A DNA stretch of 28,776 nucleotides from Chara braunii. Its lineage: Eukaryota; Streptophyta; Charophyceae; Charales; Characeae. Both the position numbers and the translations under genes were made by a program. The notes under the pieces are model-generated. The model saw only the letters and a program-made list of their open reading frames with translations. It ran no database searches and was not told where the DNA came from. This document shows, in pieces, positions 1-9,214 of this stretch (position 1 is the stretch's first letter; every line of letters starts with the position of its first letter). The stretch lies in contig BFEA01000119.1 of the NCBI GenBank assembly GCA_003427395.1, positions 3,020,813-3,049,588 on the forward strand, written 5' to 3'.

Positions 1-120
1 ATGATCCCCACTGCAGTTTTCAGGGTGGTGAAGGTTACCCTAGGGGTGAAAAGTGGGGGTACATATTAACCATTCGTGCTCCTGTGACATATGGTCGTCT
101 TGTTGTTGCTTTGTTGCTCT

Positions 121-298
121 CAGACTGAGGCTACTACCTCTAATATTTCTAGGATTTAGTTTTTTCTGCTATTGCTGTTATCATGACTTGTACACTAATC
201 AGTTGTTTCCAGACTGAGGCTACTACCTCCAACATTATAGGATTTAACTGTCATTACTTCCTGCTTTCCTATGACATGTACACTAGTTAGTTGCTTCT
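121..298. repeat. 89-bp tandem duplication in the left flank
   Basis: Two copies of an 89-bp unit, 121-209 and 210-298, both start with CAGACTGAGGCTACTACCTC and both contain an ATGACTTGTACACTA-like block. They differ at scattered positions. Weaker similarity continues on each side. The unit lies outside the LTR element and does not recur elsewhere in the window. Confidence 0.75.
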
Positions 299-690
299 GC
301 TTTCACTTAGGCTGTTAGTTGTGACATTGCTTTTTATGACATTTTTTATCCTAGGTTGCATTGCATGGACTCAGCATGAAGCTTGCTCTACATCCTAGAC
401 TACTCGGGTTTTCTTTTTCTTTGGTAGAGTTCCGCTTTTTGGCGGAAGTATGCTTGTAGCTAGGCGATCCATCAGAAGTCGAGGATCGTGTAGTGGACCT
501 CTGGTTGGCCTGTGAGACCAGCCCCTTGGCCTGTTCTCACATGCCTATGTTGTATTCGAGGTAGTCCAGTCCAGCCCGGTACCTCTGTCGGTACCCACCA
601 GTCGAGTCCCGTCCAGTCAGTCTGCTGGGGTATACCGCAGCCAGAGTAGGTATTTTTGGTCATTCCATATTCGCACATTTTGGAGTACGT
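299..690. other. Left flanking DNA, nothing recognised
   Basis: This stretch is pyrimidine-rich at first and then of mixed composition. The open frames in it are short and lack ATG or family features. I see no RNA gene, promoter or element end. The last four bases, ACGT (687-690), match the four bases directly after the downstream LTR and are probably the left half of a target-site duplication. Confidence 0.5.
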
Positions 691-1857
691 TATCGGGCGG
701 CTGCCTACCAGCCGAATACGGCGCTTTCACAAAACTGAGGAATTTTCTCACAATGTTTTTTTGAAGATTCCTTTTTTTGTTATGAACATTTGGGGTTGTG
801 TGATTTGGCTGTGTTCCTGGGTTGCTTGGTTGTCTCACTAACCCTTGGAGGAACAGGACAAACGATCCGGAAGATGCTCGAGCGGTGACAGGTGCGGACT
901 GAGGAACGAGAGAATATGAAGGGTCTACCAGGAAGAGAGGGGAAACCAGCAAGCTTGTATCCGGAGGGAGTGGTGTGAGATCACGATCCGGAATGGATGG
1001 ACCATCGAACGGGGTGTTTTGTGAAGGAACGGTGTGGTCAGCAGGGCGCCCTTTTCAGCATGACCAGCGAGAATGACTTCGCAGCTTAAAGAAATCAGTT
1101 TTAGGGCGTCGCGCGATGGCCCGGTATGCTGGCAGGTCCTCTCCGACCTAAGAGGTGCCGAACTCCAATGCTAAGAGAAACGGGAGCATGAGGCCTGGTG
1201 CAAGCAGCTTCAAATTAGACCAGCACCGGGAGTGGCGATAAAATGGAAGAACGAATCAAGGGGCAAGACGGGTGGTGGGGCCAAGCTTAGTTGATGAAAA
1301 AACCGGTCTCTCATCCCCTCATTTGCGGCGGTGGCCATGAAGAGCTGCGCAGTGCGCCCAAACCGTGGTGGTCAGATTACAAATGATCGTGGGGAGGAGG
1401 TGACAATTTCGAGGATGCTGCCATGTTTTCCCAAGGTCTGTTGGGCTGGACGTCGCCACCGCTCTCCGACAGGATCCCCTGATAAGAAGAAGGGAGGGAC
1501 TTGACCCTGGAAGGAGCTGAAGCGATCGGAGACAAAAGGAAGCCTGGATTGGAGAGTAAGGAGAAGGATAAGATCGGATGCATGCAAACCAACAAACGGG
1601 AAGGGGCGAGACTCCTGGTGAAGGCACCTACGCTGACAGGGCAAGGTTGGCTAAGTCCGGCATTGGGGAGGTAGGCGAACAGGCAACCAAGGAGCGGGGG
1701 GAATTAGAACCACCCGGCCAAAAAAAAAAAATGCGTTTACGAATTAGGTGCGCGCGTCATAACCGCCCGACCCAAGACTGAATGGTACGGGGGGGGCAGT
1801 TGACGAACGAGGACGTGAGGCCCTCGATCCGACAGACCGACGTAGGGATTCGTGTCA

Positions 1858-2225
1858 ATGGAGGAGACGGATGCGAGAGAAAGGGGGGGGTGGAAGAAAG
1901 AGGGGATGAGGGGATTGACGAAAGAGGCAGCGGGAAATATGAAAATTTTAGACCTGCCACTCGATGAAGCATTGGACAAACCAAGGACGAAGCGGGAAGG
2001 ATCGATCCGACTGCCAGCGCAAGAAGAGATATCATTGGAGGAGAAGGACGCGAAGGGTGGGGGATTGAGGAAGGAAGGTGGAAGAAAAAGGATGAGGAAA
2101 CTGGCGAAGGAAGAGGCGGGAAAAATTAAAAATTTGGACCAATATTTTTGGCTTACCGCTCGATGGAGCATCGGACGAGCCGAGGATGAAAGGAGAGGTA
2201 GCAACGGGAAGCGAGAGAAAAAAAA
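1858..2225 (+). repeat. Diverged ~180-bp tandem duplication in U3
   Basis: Blocks at about 1858-2040 and 2038-2225 share an ordered series of motifs: GGAGA(C/A)GGA(T/C)GCGA, GGATGAGG, GAAGAGGCGGGAAA-like, AATTT(T/G)(A/G)GACC and (C/G)ATG(A/G)AGCAT. The offset is about 180-186 bp. The pair ends directly upstream of the TATA box and is present in both LTRs. An enhancer-like role is inferred from its position only. Confidence 0.6.
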
Positions 2226-2227
2226 AG

Positions 2228-2234
2228 TATAAAT
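2228..2234 (+). promoter_or_regulatory. Probable U3 TATA box
   Basis: TATAAAT preceded by an A-rich run, and conserved at 19718-19724 in the other LTR. Transcription would start about 30 bp downstream, making U3 ~1.57 kb and R plus U5 ~2.4 kb. The start site is inferred. Confidence 0.5.
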
Positions 2235-3554
2235 GCGAAAGGGGAGAAAACGAACGGGGGATGCACGAACGCTCGGGCATACGGAGCTGCGATCGTGGTC
2301 GTAGGTGCGATCGTGGTCCGCTGTCGTAGGTGCGATCGTGTTCGTGACTGCGCGAAGGTACCGGCGCATCCCCGCGTTTGACGTGACACTCAAAGTTGGT
2401 GCTCGCGAGGGCTCGCGGAGAATGGTGCACCGGAGGAGGGGCGAAGGAAGTCGCCGGTCGGATCGTTTGGCAGTTGACAGGTGACTGCCGCTCCGAATTA
2501 GCGTCCGAGAGAGAGAGAGAGGGAAAGAGAGAGGTGAGGCAAGAAAAGGGAGAGGGAAAAATACATCAGAGAGAAAGAGAACGGGAGGGACATAGCGGCC
2601 GAGGGCGAGGGTCACGTCCCGGAGGACCTCGGCGGGTGTACGGGTGTGGGAGACCGGGCAAGCTCCGTAGGCGCTATCCACGCCATAGCCACAAATATGC
2701 GAACGGACGTCGAACTGAGCTCGTCCCGGTGTGGGTACCTTTTCTCACTCACTCGCTGTGGATTCCGCGGTGCGCACGTCACGACGGCGACGGTATCTGT
2801 CCGCACGTATGCTACAACGATGTTGAGATAAGTCAGGTTGTGCCGAGGTCGGAGCTGGTGTCGTACGTAGATAAACGCGTCGACATGGTCGTCGTCATCA
2901 TCTTTGAAGAAGAACCGCTTTTCCGGTCCCCGGGAGGCTACGCCTTGTCGCGCGTTATGAATTCGGTGCATGCGAGAGATCGGGCGCGGGCCGTCGCTAT
3001 CACGCGGTCGTGAGAAGGCGGGCTGCTACAAAGGCATGCCAGTGTACTTCGCCCGTTATGCGCAAGGTGGACCAGGCGGGTTCGTTCGCTGCGCACTGTT
3101 GCTCACGCGCGCGAGCTCACGAGTTTGGGGCCCTTGCGCCGTTGTGAGGCCGTTGCTTACGTGCTTCCTCCGCGTGTCAAAAGTCGCAATCGTAGGAGAC
3201 GCCTGGGGTTGAAACCGAGCCAGCGACTTTTGTCAGCCGGCGAGGCCCCATCGTCGATGGTACACAAGTGAGCGGGGATTGGCTCGACGAAAACTGTCGT
3301 CGCCCAACAATCAGATTGGAGATCATTGGAATAGAACCGCGCAAGCCAAGAGAGAGGAAGGGTGGAAAGGACAAAGAAGAAGAAGTAAAGGAGTAAGAGA
3401 TTACGACGGGACCTGAGAAAGAGATAAGAAGGAGAGAAAAAAAAAGGGGCGGAGAGAGACGAGAGAAAGGGAGATAGGAAAGAGATGTGAGCTGTTGGGG
3501 CAAGGGAGCGCCATCGAACGAATTTCGACCTAGCGCTTCTGGCAGGCGGGTCGT

Positions 3555-3990
3555 GTTGACCATGTTAACTCGAGTTCCGGTTTCGTTCCTTCGGATACAA
3601 ATCGTTTGATTTATGGCAAGAAGTCCAAGCTCTCATGACCTGTTCTCATCGGGACGTTGCAGCATGTCGTCTTCGTCCCTCCACGTGCAGATCGTTTGAT
3701 GCTGGCTAGAGTTCGAGCTAGTTGTAACGCGTTCACTTGAGTTTCGGTTTCGCTCTCTCGGATGTAGATCGTTGGGTTGAGTTAAAACTCTCTTCTCTTA
3801 TGGACTGTTCTTGTCGGGTCGTTGCAGCATGTTGGCTTGAGTCCCAGTCTTATTCTTTCAGAAGCAGATCCTTCTATTTCGGCAGGAGTTCAAGCTCCTT
3901 TCCTTTACTATTTACTCTCCTCGGATCGCAGCAGCATGTTGACTTGAGTCCCAGTCTCGTTCCGACCCAGATTGTTTGAGCTCGGCTCTT
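3555..3990 (+). repeat. Degenerate ~110-bp tandem repeats in the LTR
   Basis: Roughly four units share CTTGAGT(C/T)(C/T)(C/G)(A/G)GT(T/C), a CGGAT...CAGATC(G/C)TT block, an AGTTC(A/G)AGCT block and GTTGCAGCATGT. The array is repeated at about 21120-21555 in the 3' LTR. The units are too diverged for exact boundaries by eye. Confidence 0.6.
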
Positions 3991-4253
3991 TCACTCTTTC
4001 TGACGCCGGTACGGGGGGGGGTTCGGGAGCTTCCGTGAGATACTGGTCGGGCCACCTTATTCAGGTGTGGCAGCTCGGATACGGGACAGTTCCCCTTTTT
4101 GGGCGGACGTCCTCGAGCTCACGAGCAGTCGGGCTTCTACGTAGCCTAGCCCGCGGTGGGCTTCCGCCCGTCCGCTGAAGCTCAGAGTACTCTGGGACTA
4201 TTTACTTTCACGGTGACTGCTCGAGTCCGGATCGAGACCTTCGTTGCTCTCTT

Positions 4254-4530
4254 TATTCCTTCTTTTGCAAATCGCAGTTCAGTTATTTTATTTGGGTCCA
4301 TCTGGAAAAGTTGTTTGGGACTCCTTCGTTCGCAAATCGCAGTTAAGTTGTTTTTTTGGGATCCATTTGAAAAAGTTGTTTCCTGTGTGGGATTCCTTCC
4401 TTTGCATATCGCAGTTAAGTTATATTCTCTGGGTCCATTTGAAAAAGTTGTTTTCAGTTTGGATCTCCTTCTTTTGCGAAACCAGAGTTTCGTCATTCTC
4501 TTCGAGCCTACTTGGAAAAGTTGTTCGTAA
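4254..4530 (+). repeat. ~63-bp tandem repeats near the LTR 3' end
   Basis: Four copies of a unit contain TTTGCAAATCGCAGTT(A/C)AGTT, then GGGTCCATTTGAAAAAGTTGT, then a CTCCTTC-type spacer. The last copy is the most diverged. The counterpart is 21830-22100 in the 3' LTR. It lies in the presumed R/U5 part and would be in the transcript leader. Confidence 0.75.
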
Positions 4531-4673
4531 CAAGCTCCTTCAGAACCAACTAGAAGTCATAAGACCGCCTAAAGTGGAAGGGAGACAGACAATCAGCAAG
4601 GGGCTCTCTGAACTATCAGTTGTCGGTCCCGCAGCGACTAGTAGGGATCAAAAGGGAAAACTGACCGACAAAG

Positions 4674-4692
4674 TGGCGCCGTTGCCGGGGAT
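4674..4692 (+). other. Primer binding site, tRNA-Asp(GUC)
   Basis: TGGCGCCGTTGCCGGGGAT is complementary to the last 19 nt of plant tRNA-Asp including CCA (from memory of the plant tRNA-Asp 3' end). It starts 3 nt after the LTR end, the usual spacing. This fixes the right end and orientation of the 5' LTR. Several plant Ty3/gypsy lineages prime with tRNA-Asp. Confidence 0.9.
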
Positions 4693-5312
4693 GAGCATTC
4701 TCCCGCGACCTCGGTCGGCTCAAGGACCACGGTGTGAGGGAGGACGAGCGTGACAGGTGGTGGAGGGTTCACCTTTTGGTATCGGGATCAATTCTGCGGC
4801 AAGTTCGTTTCGGCGTCATCGGCCTTGTATTGGCATCGGTTTCTTCGGCAGTTTCGGTTGCAGCATTGACTTTTACAACGGCGTTTCGACGTCAATTTGT
4901 TTTACGACATTTTGCGGTCTCGAAAATCCTCGGTACTTTTCTGGTTGGGGCCTTGTTTTCCGTGCGGGAGGGGTTGCTGGGTTGTTTGGGGGCGAGGGAC
5001 TTGGGGTGTTGGGAACTCTTAGGTTTGCAGGTCCGCTCCGGCCTCGCTTGCGACTTCGGCCCCCTCGCTGCTTCGAAATAATCCAGGTCAGACGTTTGCT
5101 GGAGGTGTGATATTTTTGGTGTATGTTTATTTCTAAAAATCTGCAAATTAAGAAGGTGAAACAGTTTGCTTGTGGGGTTTTGAACGAGGGTGAAAAACAA
5201 TCAAGGGGGGGAAGAAGAGCCGTACGGGAAAATAGTGTGAGTGGGTCCGCACGTGGGGGAGAGAGAGTGGACGCAAGGGGGAGAGAGGAAAGTGGGGTTC
5301 AAGAGGGCCTAG
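4693..5312 (+). other. Transcribed leader, no supported gene
   Basis: Overlapping open frames exist at 4734-5081 and 4757-5110, the first starting with a non-ATG codon. Neither shows a domain or resembles the accessory family downstream. The base composition changes around 5060-5200 from pyrimidine-rich to purine-rich. I treat this as leader. Confidence 0.4.
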
Positions 5313-5756
5313 GGACGCCATCGGGTTGGGATCCAAGAGGGCAGGTCCGAAGGGGACCCGCACAGGTTGTGGACGTTGCTCGCACGGGATGAAACTCCCG
5401 CGAGGGAACGGGCTTCTCAAGAAGGGGTCGGGTTTTCGGTTCTCGACCCTCGGGGGCTGTGGATAGGGCCCGCGCAAGACGCTACTCCCGCGAGGGGGAG
5501 GAGTTCTCAAGCCGGTGCTGTCCGGGACTTGGGGGCGAGAAGGGTAGTGCTTCGGGTTCCGGGGCAAAGGGTCGAGGGAACTCCAACCGCCGTTGAGAAC
5601 GGAGGGGGTAGGGGGCTAATTCGAGACGAAGAGGCAAGAGATACGTGGGGCACATTGGACGAGGAATCGGAGGCCGAGTCCTGGGTGGACCGGTGTCTTG
5701 CCGATTTCTCGGACTCGGATCTCGGGGATTATTGGGACTATGAAAACGAATTCTGA
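5313..5756 (+). pseudogene. Weak accessory ORF with internal repeats and an acidic tail
   Basis: The frame is open from 5313, just after a TAG, to a TGA at 5754, with no ATG, so a start is not supported. The product is Gly/Arg-rich. It contains two related segments (ARDETPARERASQEG and AQDATPARGRSSQAG), which come from a DNA repeat at about 5325-5420 and 5437-5513. The last 40 or so residues are strongly acidic (DEESEAESW, DFSDSDLGDYWDYENEF), a composition more typical of selected coding sequence than of chance. A related frame upstream (5123-5392) carries a similar WDPRG-RRGPAQ segment, which suggests one original ORF split by a frameshift. I do not recognise a family. It ends 20 bp before a strong splice donor, so it could be the first cistron of a spliced leader transcript. 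Confidence 0.35.
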
Positions 5757-5775
5757 AGAAGTCGAGGACCACAAG

Positions 5776-6305
5776 GTACGTATTTAAAACAGCCAAACCT
5801 GAGAAACTTTTGTTCTAAAGTTCTAATTCCCCACCCCCTTTTTGTGAAAGACCCCGGTTAAATTATCTGATTCCTAGAGAGAAAAGAGTCAGACGGAGGT
5901 GAATAGGAAGACGAGAATGAAGTGAGAAGAGTTCACGATGCAACGAGGAGAATGAGAGGGAGTAGACAGGCTAGTGATCATTGATTGATAGGCAGATAAA
6001 GTCCCGGGACCCGGGTAATTCCACACTCGAGGTGGGCCGAGTAGGGGCGTGGTTCCGGATAGGCTAACTTAGGACTAGGAGTCGGTTCGGTGGGGGACGT
6101 AGGGCACGGGTGTGTGACTTCGGTCCAACTCTGGGGAGGGGGTTGCCACCCTTCTTCGGGGATAACCCGTGTTCGCGGCTAGTCCCTATACCTGGAAGCA
6201 GGAGGACCTCTCAGCGGGGGAGGACAGGAAGGTAGCCGAGTAAGACGGCGTTCGTTCTCTGGTCCATTTGATCCTGCTGGGCTCACATGCACCTTCTCCT
6301 TGCAG
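5776..6305 (+). other. Candidate spliceosomal intron in the pre-gag leader
   Basis: The donor ACAAG|GTACGTATTT fits the plant consensus well. The acceptor CACCTTCTCCTTGCAG|GG has a pyrimidine tract ending in CAG, and CTCAC about 30 nt upstream could serve as a branch site. The 530 bp between are stop-rich in all three forward frames, with no supported ORF. Splicing would bring the first accessory ORF (ATG 6369) to 63 nt after the junction. The splice sites are seen; actual splicing is inferred. Confidence 0.5.
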
Positions 6306-6368
6306 GGTAGGGGTGGTCTCTCGAGTGACTAAAAGTAAAACAAAAAGGACCTTCTTTGATTAGAGTGT

Positions 6369-6722
6369 ATGAGCTTAGAGGCGGTCCCGGAAGGGATTAG
6401 TGTGAGTAGTTACGGTGGGATCGACGTGTGCTGCTACAACTTTCGTCTGTGGACGAGAAATTTCGACGTTGCCATTTATGTAGAGGAGGGACAAGATCAG
6501 GGGGAAAATTTTCTCAGCGGACGGGAGGAGGCGGTCGACCACTCTCGTATGGAAAGAGGGGAGCTGCGAGGGTACGGGTTTAGATACTTCTACTCTCTGG
6601 GGTACCGAACTTATCCTAGGGGCGGTCAACCTGCGCCGGTGATTCCGGACGCCTATCTCGAGGGGCCGGACGGGTGGAGAGTATTGGTCATAATCATAGA
6701 GGAGATAGTGGGGAACCTGTGA
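6369..6722 (+). CDS. Accessory ORF A1, unrecognised protein (117 aa)
   Basis: Complete ATG-to-TGA frame of 117 residues. The product has no signal peptide or membrane segment that I can see. It includes a Cys-pair motif, GGIDVCCYNF (about residues 17-26), a hydrophobic strand and acidic turn DVAIYVEEG, and an aromatic stretch YGFRYFYSLGYRTYP. The next ORF (A2) is a diverged copy offset by 359 bp, with GG(I/V)DVCCYNF, (I/L)YVEEG, RYFY-LGYRT and PDGW/SDGW all conserved. Conservation between copies, rather than any known domain, is the main evidence that it codes. The IYVEEG element resembles the 'I-F-V/L-x-x-G-W' element of the B-type ORFs further on, so A and B may be related. Function unknown. 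Confidence 0.6.
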   Translation: MSLEAVPEGISVSSYGGIDVCCYNFRLWTRNFDVAIYVEEGQDQGENFLSGREEAVDHSRMERGELRGYGFRYFYSLGYRTYPRGGQPAPVIPDAYLEGPDGWRVLVIIIEEIVGNL

Positions 6723-6724
6723 GC

Positions 6725-7096
6725 CTGAGGGTTTTTGAGTTTGAGACGACAGGCATTAGCGTGGGTAGTTGTGGGGGAGTAGACGTGTGCTGTTACAATT
6801 TTTTCTTGTGGACCGGGGATTTTGACATTGCACTCTATGTAGAAGAAGGGAAGGATCGAGGAGAAGACTTTCTTAGTAGTTGGGAGGAGGCTGTTGGCCA
6901 CGCGCAACTGGAGAGGGAATTTTTAGGAAATTACGGGATCCGATACTTCTACACATTGGGTTACCGAACCTTCCGCTGAGGAGAGCGACCCGCCCCGACT
7001 ATACCGGAGGCCTATCTCGACGGGTCGGACGGTTGGAAAGTGTTAGTAGGGATCGTCAAAGAGATAGTTCATGGTCAGGATTGTGGAGGCGACTAG
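6725..7096 (+). pseudogene. Accessory ORF A2, paralogue of A1 with one premature stop
   Basis: Follows A1 at once, in a different frame. Homology to A1 runs the full length: GGVDVCCYNF, ALYVEEG, IRYFYTLGYRT, then past an in-frame TGA (6977-6979) into PAPTIPEAYLDGSDGW, which matches PAPVIPDAYLEGPDGW of A1. The TGA lies where A1 has an Arg region, so a single CGA-to-TGA change explains it. The frame closes at TAG 7094-7096, overlapping the B1 start by 26 nt. There is no ATG at the expected start; I place the start at a CTG where homology begins. It would have been a second copy of the A1 protein. Unknown function. Confidence 0.6.
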
Positions 7097-7748
7097 CGAC
7101 GGTAGGGTCCTAATCGAGAAGGCCGACCTCGACAAGGAGAGGGAGTGCTTCAGCGTCCCTTTGGATCATCGTACGGAGAGATATTTAGTCGGACGCGAGC
7201 AAGGCCTAGAGGTTGAAAAGGGGTTTTTTTTCTGGGCGCGGTTTGCTGTAGGAATTTGGGAAGGAGATCAGTGGACCGGAAATAGACCTAGGAACGGGGT
7301 AAAGGCCCGACGAGCATCGGTTCGTGCTGAGGGCACGATCTATTTGAGTCGGGAGGCCTGGGTAGAGTACATCACCCACTGGGCATTAGGGTGGTATCGG
7401 ACGGACTATTGGGAGGTGTGCGTGGGGCCTATTCTAAAGCAGATCTTTGAGGAGGTACCCCTACGGCACCACCTGCCGTTCCACTTGCGAGTGACTTGTG
7501 CTCGGGACGAGGAATACCCTCGTGCTACGGGTTGCGTCCAAGCCATATTCCCGTCTTACGTCTTCAGGAGAGTGAGTGGGGAAAGGGCCGCGTGCGAGAA
7601 GGTTGTAAAGTCTATAAGGCGGGAGAGAAGGAGGGGGCTGTCCTTTCGGTTGCTTCATTGGTTCTACTCCTATTGTGTCGACAACCCAGTACCGTATGGA
7701 GTTAGGGCCGACCGGATCCGGGAAAGAATCTCTCTGGAATCGGAGTGA
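7071..7748 (+). CDS. Accessory ORF B1, unrecognised protein family (225 aa)
   Basis: An ATG start within the end of A2 and a complete frame to TGA 7746. It is the first of the B-type tandem paralogues. Three shared blocks are visible: an N-terminal VP...R...G block (about residues 29-55) ending in an aromatic strand (FFFWARF); a GTIYLSREAW block (88-97); and a C-terminal helix-like block LSFRLLHWFYSYC (190-202) followed by a basic stretch. B2 and B3 carry the same blocks in the same order and spacing. The protein is basic overall. I recognise no Pfam-type domain, catalytic motif or membrane segment. Possible roles such as RNA binding or a structural accessory protein would be guesses. Confidence 0.65.
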   Translation: MVRIVEATSDGRVLIEKADLDKERECFSVPLDHRTERYLVGREQGLEVEKGFFFWARFAVGIWEGDQWTGNRPRNGVKARRASVRAEGTIYLSREAWVEYITHWALGWYRTDYWEVCVGPILKQIFEEVPLRHHLPFHLRVTCARDEEYPRATGCVQAIFPSYVFRRVSGERAACEKVVKSIRRERRRGLSFRLLHWFYSYCVDNPVPYGVRADRIRERISLESE

Positions 7749-7815
7749 GACCGTGAAGGCAGGAGAGATTTTACCAAAGGGTATTTGGAGTCCGCCAAAG
7801 GGTAGGTTAGCATGA

Positions 7816-8535
7816 ATGGTTCTTTTCGACAAGGATCTCGATAAGTTTGTCGAGTCCCCTTTAGACAAGCGAGGGGTCCTTAGCTTGGTTCCAAGCAACG
7901 GAAGGGTCCCCGATTGGAGGAGATTGGAAGGTGGGGATATCACGGTCGGAGGGAATTTTGTGTGGATAGAATCGGAGGAGGTAAAGGGAGGAGCGACTGA
8001 GGTGCATCTCAAAGTCACCGCAATAATCTTCGTCGAGCCAGGGGCTTGGGCAAAGGTTGTAGTACTTCTGGTCTTAATCCAAGGGGGTGGGCTAGAGCTA
8101 TTGATCAGAGGAGCAAGGGAAGTGAGGAGGAGGTGGATTGTTAGGACCCGGAAGGTACTTATCTTTGTGGCGATAGAGGAGGAAAGGTTCGCTCGGGCTG
8201 GTGAGCTCGCCAGGGTAAGCTATCCGGTTATCACGAGGGCCCCAGGCTTTGTGTTCTTGAGCACAGACGAGGAAAATGTAGTAAAGCTCTTGGAGAGAGG
8301 AAGAAGTTTAGGCCTACCATTTAGGGCCCTGTGGGTACTGTACACTCACTGTCTCGACCAGGGAATCTCTCCGCGAGGGAAGCTGTGGGGCATTCTTAGG
8401 AGGCTTGGGCCTCTGGAAAAATTTGTCGCACTCTTACCTGAGAAGTATCGCGAGTGGGTCTTCAAAACAACATTAGTAGATGGTAAGGTTTGCACTCAGC
8501 GAAAACGGAGTGGTGGGAACGATATAGGCCGGTGA
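7816..8535 (+). CDS. Accessory ORF B2, paralogue of B1 (239 aa)
   Basis: Complete ATG-to-TGA frame, 67 bp after B1. Shared family blocks are LSLVPSNGRV (about 22-31), GNFVWIES (46-53), AIIFVEPGAW (69-78) and GLPFRALWVLYTHC (166-179), with SPRGKLWGILRRL after it. B3 aligns over nearly its whole length, including GVPPRRKLAPIFERL at the C-terminal block. The middle (80-95) is hydrophobic but short and broken by Gly, so a membrane span is unlikely. This is the best preserved member of the array. Codon use and GC-rich composition match its neighbours. Function unknown. Confidence 0.65.
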   Translation: MVLFDKDLDKFVESPLDKRGVLSLVPSNGRVPDWRRLEGGDITVGGNFVWIESEEVKGGATEVHLKVTAIIFVEPGAWAKVVVLLVLIQGGGLELLIRGAREVRRRWIVRTRKVLIFVAIEEERFARAGELARVSYPVITRAPGFVFLSTDEENVVKLLERGRSLGLPFRALWVLYTHCLDQGISPRGKLWGILRRLGPLEKFVALLPEKYREWVFKTTLVDGKVCTQRKRSGGNDIGR

Positions 8536-9214
8536 CGGAGGCCAGGTTTTGATCCCTCAGGACCCCCGCGTGACTCCCTACTGGACGAGTGTTGAGAGGG
8601 GAAAGAACATCGAAGAAGGTGCTTACGTGTGGGTCCAAGCTCATCGACTTACCGGGAAGGAGGGGGTGCAAAGAGGAGGCCCACCTCACATAGGACGATT
8701 CCTAGAGGTCCAGGCTACGGTATTCCTCGACGAAGGTTCGTGGACCGAAGTTTGGAAAGGTTTAGTGACCGGTCTAGAGACTCATACGGAGCACCTTGAG
8801 TCTGCAAAGAAGGTAGCAAATGAGCTGGTACTAAGCAGTTACGAGGAAGGGACTTTCGAGTCTTGGACGCAAGTCTCCTTCGCCGAGCCAGGCTAAGTCC
8901 CTCGAGCTTCCAAGGTGATCCACGCAGCCTTCCCCGAATTCTTGGTGCGATCGCTCCTGCGGGACCCGGAAGGGAGAGTAGTAGAGGTACTTCGAACCGC
9001 GCAACGATCCGGGGTGCGGACGCAAGGGCTGTTTTGGCTCTACACTCGGTGTGTCAGCGCAGGGGTTCCCCCTAGGAGAAAGCTAGCGCCTATATTCGAG
9101 AGGTTAAGGGAGTTTGAGGGTGTGAGAACTCACGTTGCTGACGTCCCGTATGCCTGTCTCTTTGGGGAAAAGCAAGTGACCAACCGGAAGGAGTACGAGG
9201 GTCGGGCGAGGTGA
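8528..9214 (+). pseudogene. Accessory ORF B3, paralogue with one TAA
   Basis: The frame opens after TAG 8525, overlaps the last 8 nt of B2 and has no early ATG. Family blocks are VLIPQDPRV, GAYVWVQA, ATVFLDEGSW and, after an in-frame TAA at 8894-8896, GLFWLYTRC with VPPRRKLAPIFERL. Homology to B2 continues smoothly across the TAA, so the stop is probably a CAA-to-TAA mutation. The frame closes at TGA 9212-9214, whose last A is the first base of the next ATG (TGATG). About 229 codons, the same size as B1 and B2. Function unknown. Confidence 0.6.

Larger units (their letters stand above)
691..4670 (+). repeat. 5' long terminal repeat
   Basis: Matches 18176-22243 throughout. It begins TATCGGGCGG where the other copy has TGTCGGGCGA, and ends GACCGACA just before the primer site. 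At 3980 bp it is 88 bp shorter than the 3' copy. Most of that difference lies just downstream of the TATA box (about 2235-2345 against 19725-19900). It contains a duplicated U3 block, GA-rich tracts, a ~110-bp repeat array and a ~63-bp repeat array. Open frames inside it lack supported starts, and I do not call any as a gene. Confidence 0.93.

Noticed and set aside
1737-2681. Long minus-strand frame of 314 residues in the 5' LTR
   Set aside because: It is antisense to the GA-rich U3/R sequence, Ser/Pro/Phe-rich from CT tracts, and has no counterpart of equal length in the 3' LTR.
2396-3013. 205-residue open frame in the 5' LTR, partly kept in the 3' LTR (19953-20483)
   Set aside because: It starts at TTG with no early ATG, has a simple Arg/Glu-rich segment from GA repeats, and is cut by a TAG in the other LTR. 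Similarity between LTRs is expected whether or not it codes.
3177-3563. Minus-strand Ser/Leu/Phe-rich frame, also at 20714-21169
   Set aside because: It comes from pyrimidine runs opposite GA-rich LTR sequence; the 3' copy crosses the undetermined base and a G run.
7461-8018. 185-residue minus-strand frame
   Set aside because: It is opposite B1 and B2, whose paralogy supports the plus strand. The antisense frame is not conserved at the matching position of B3.
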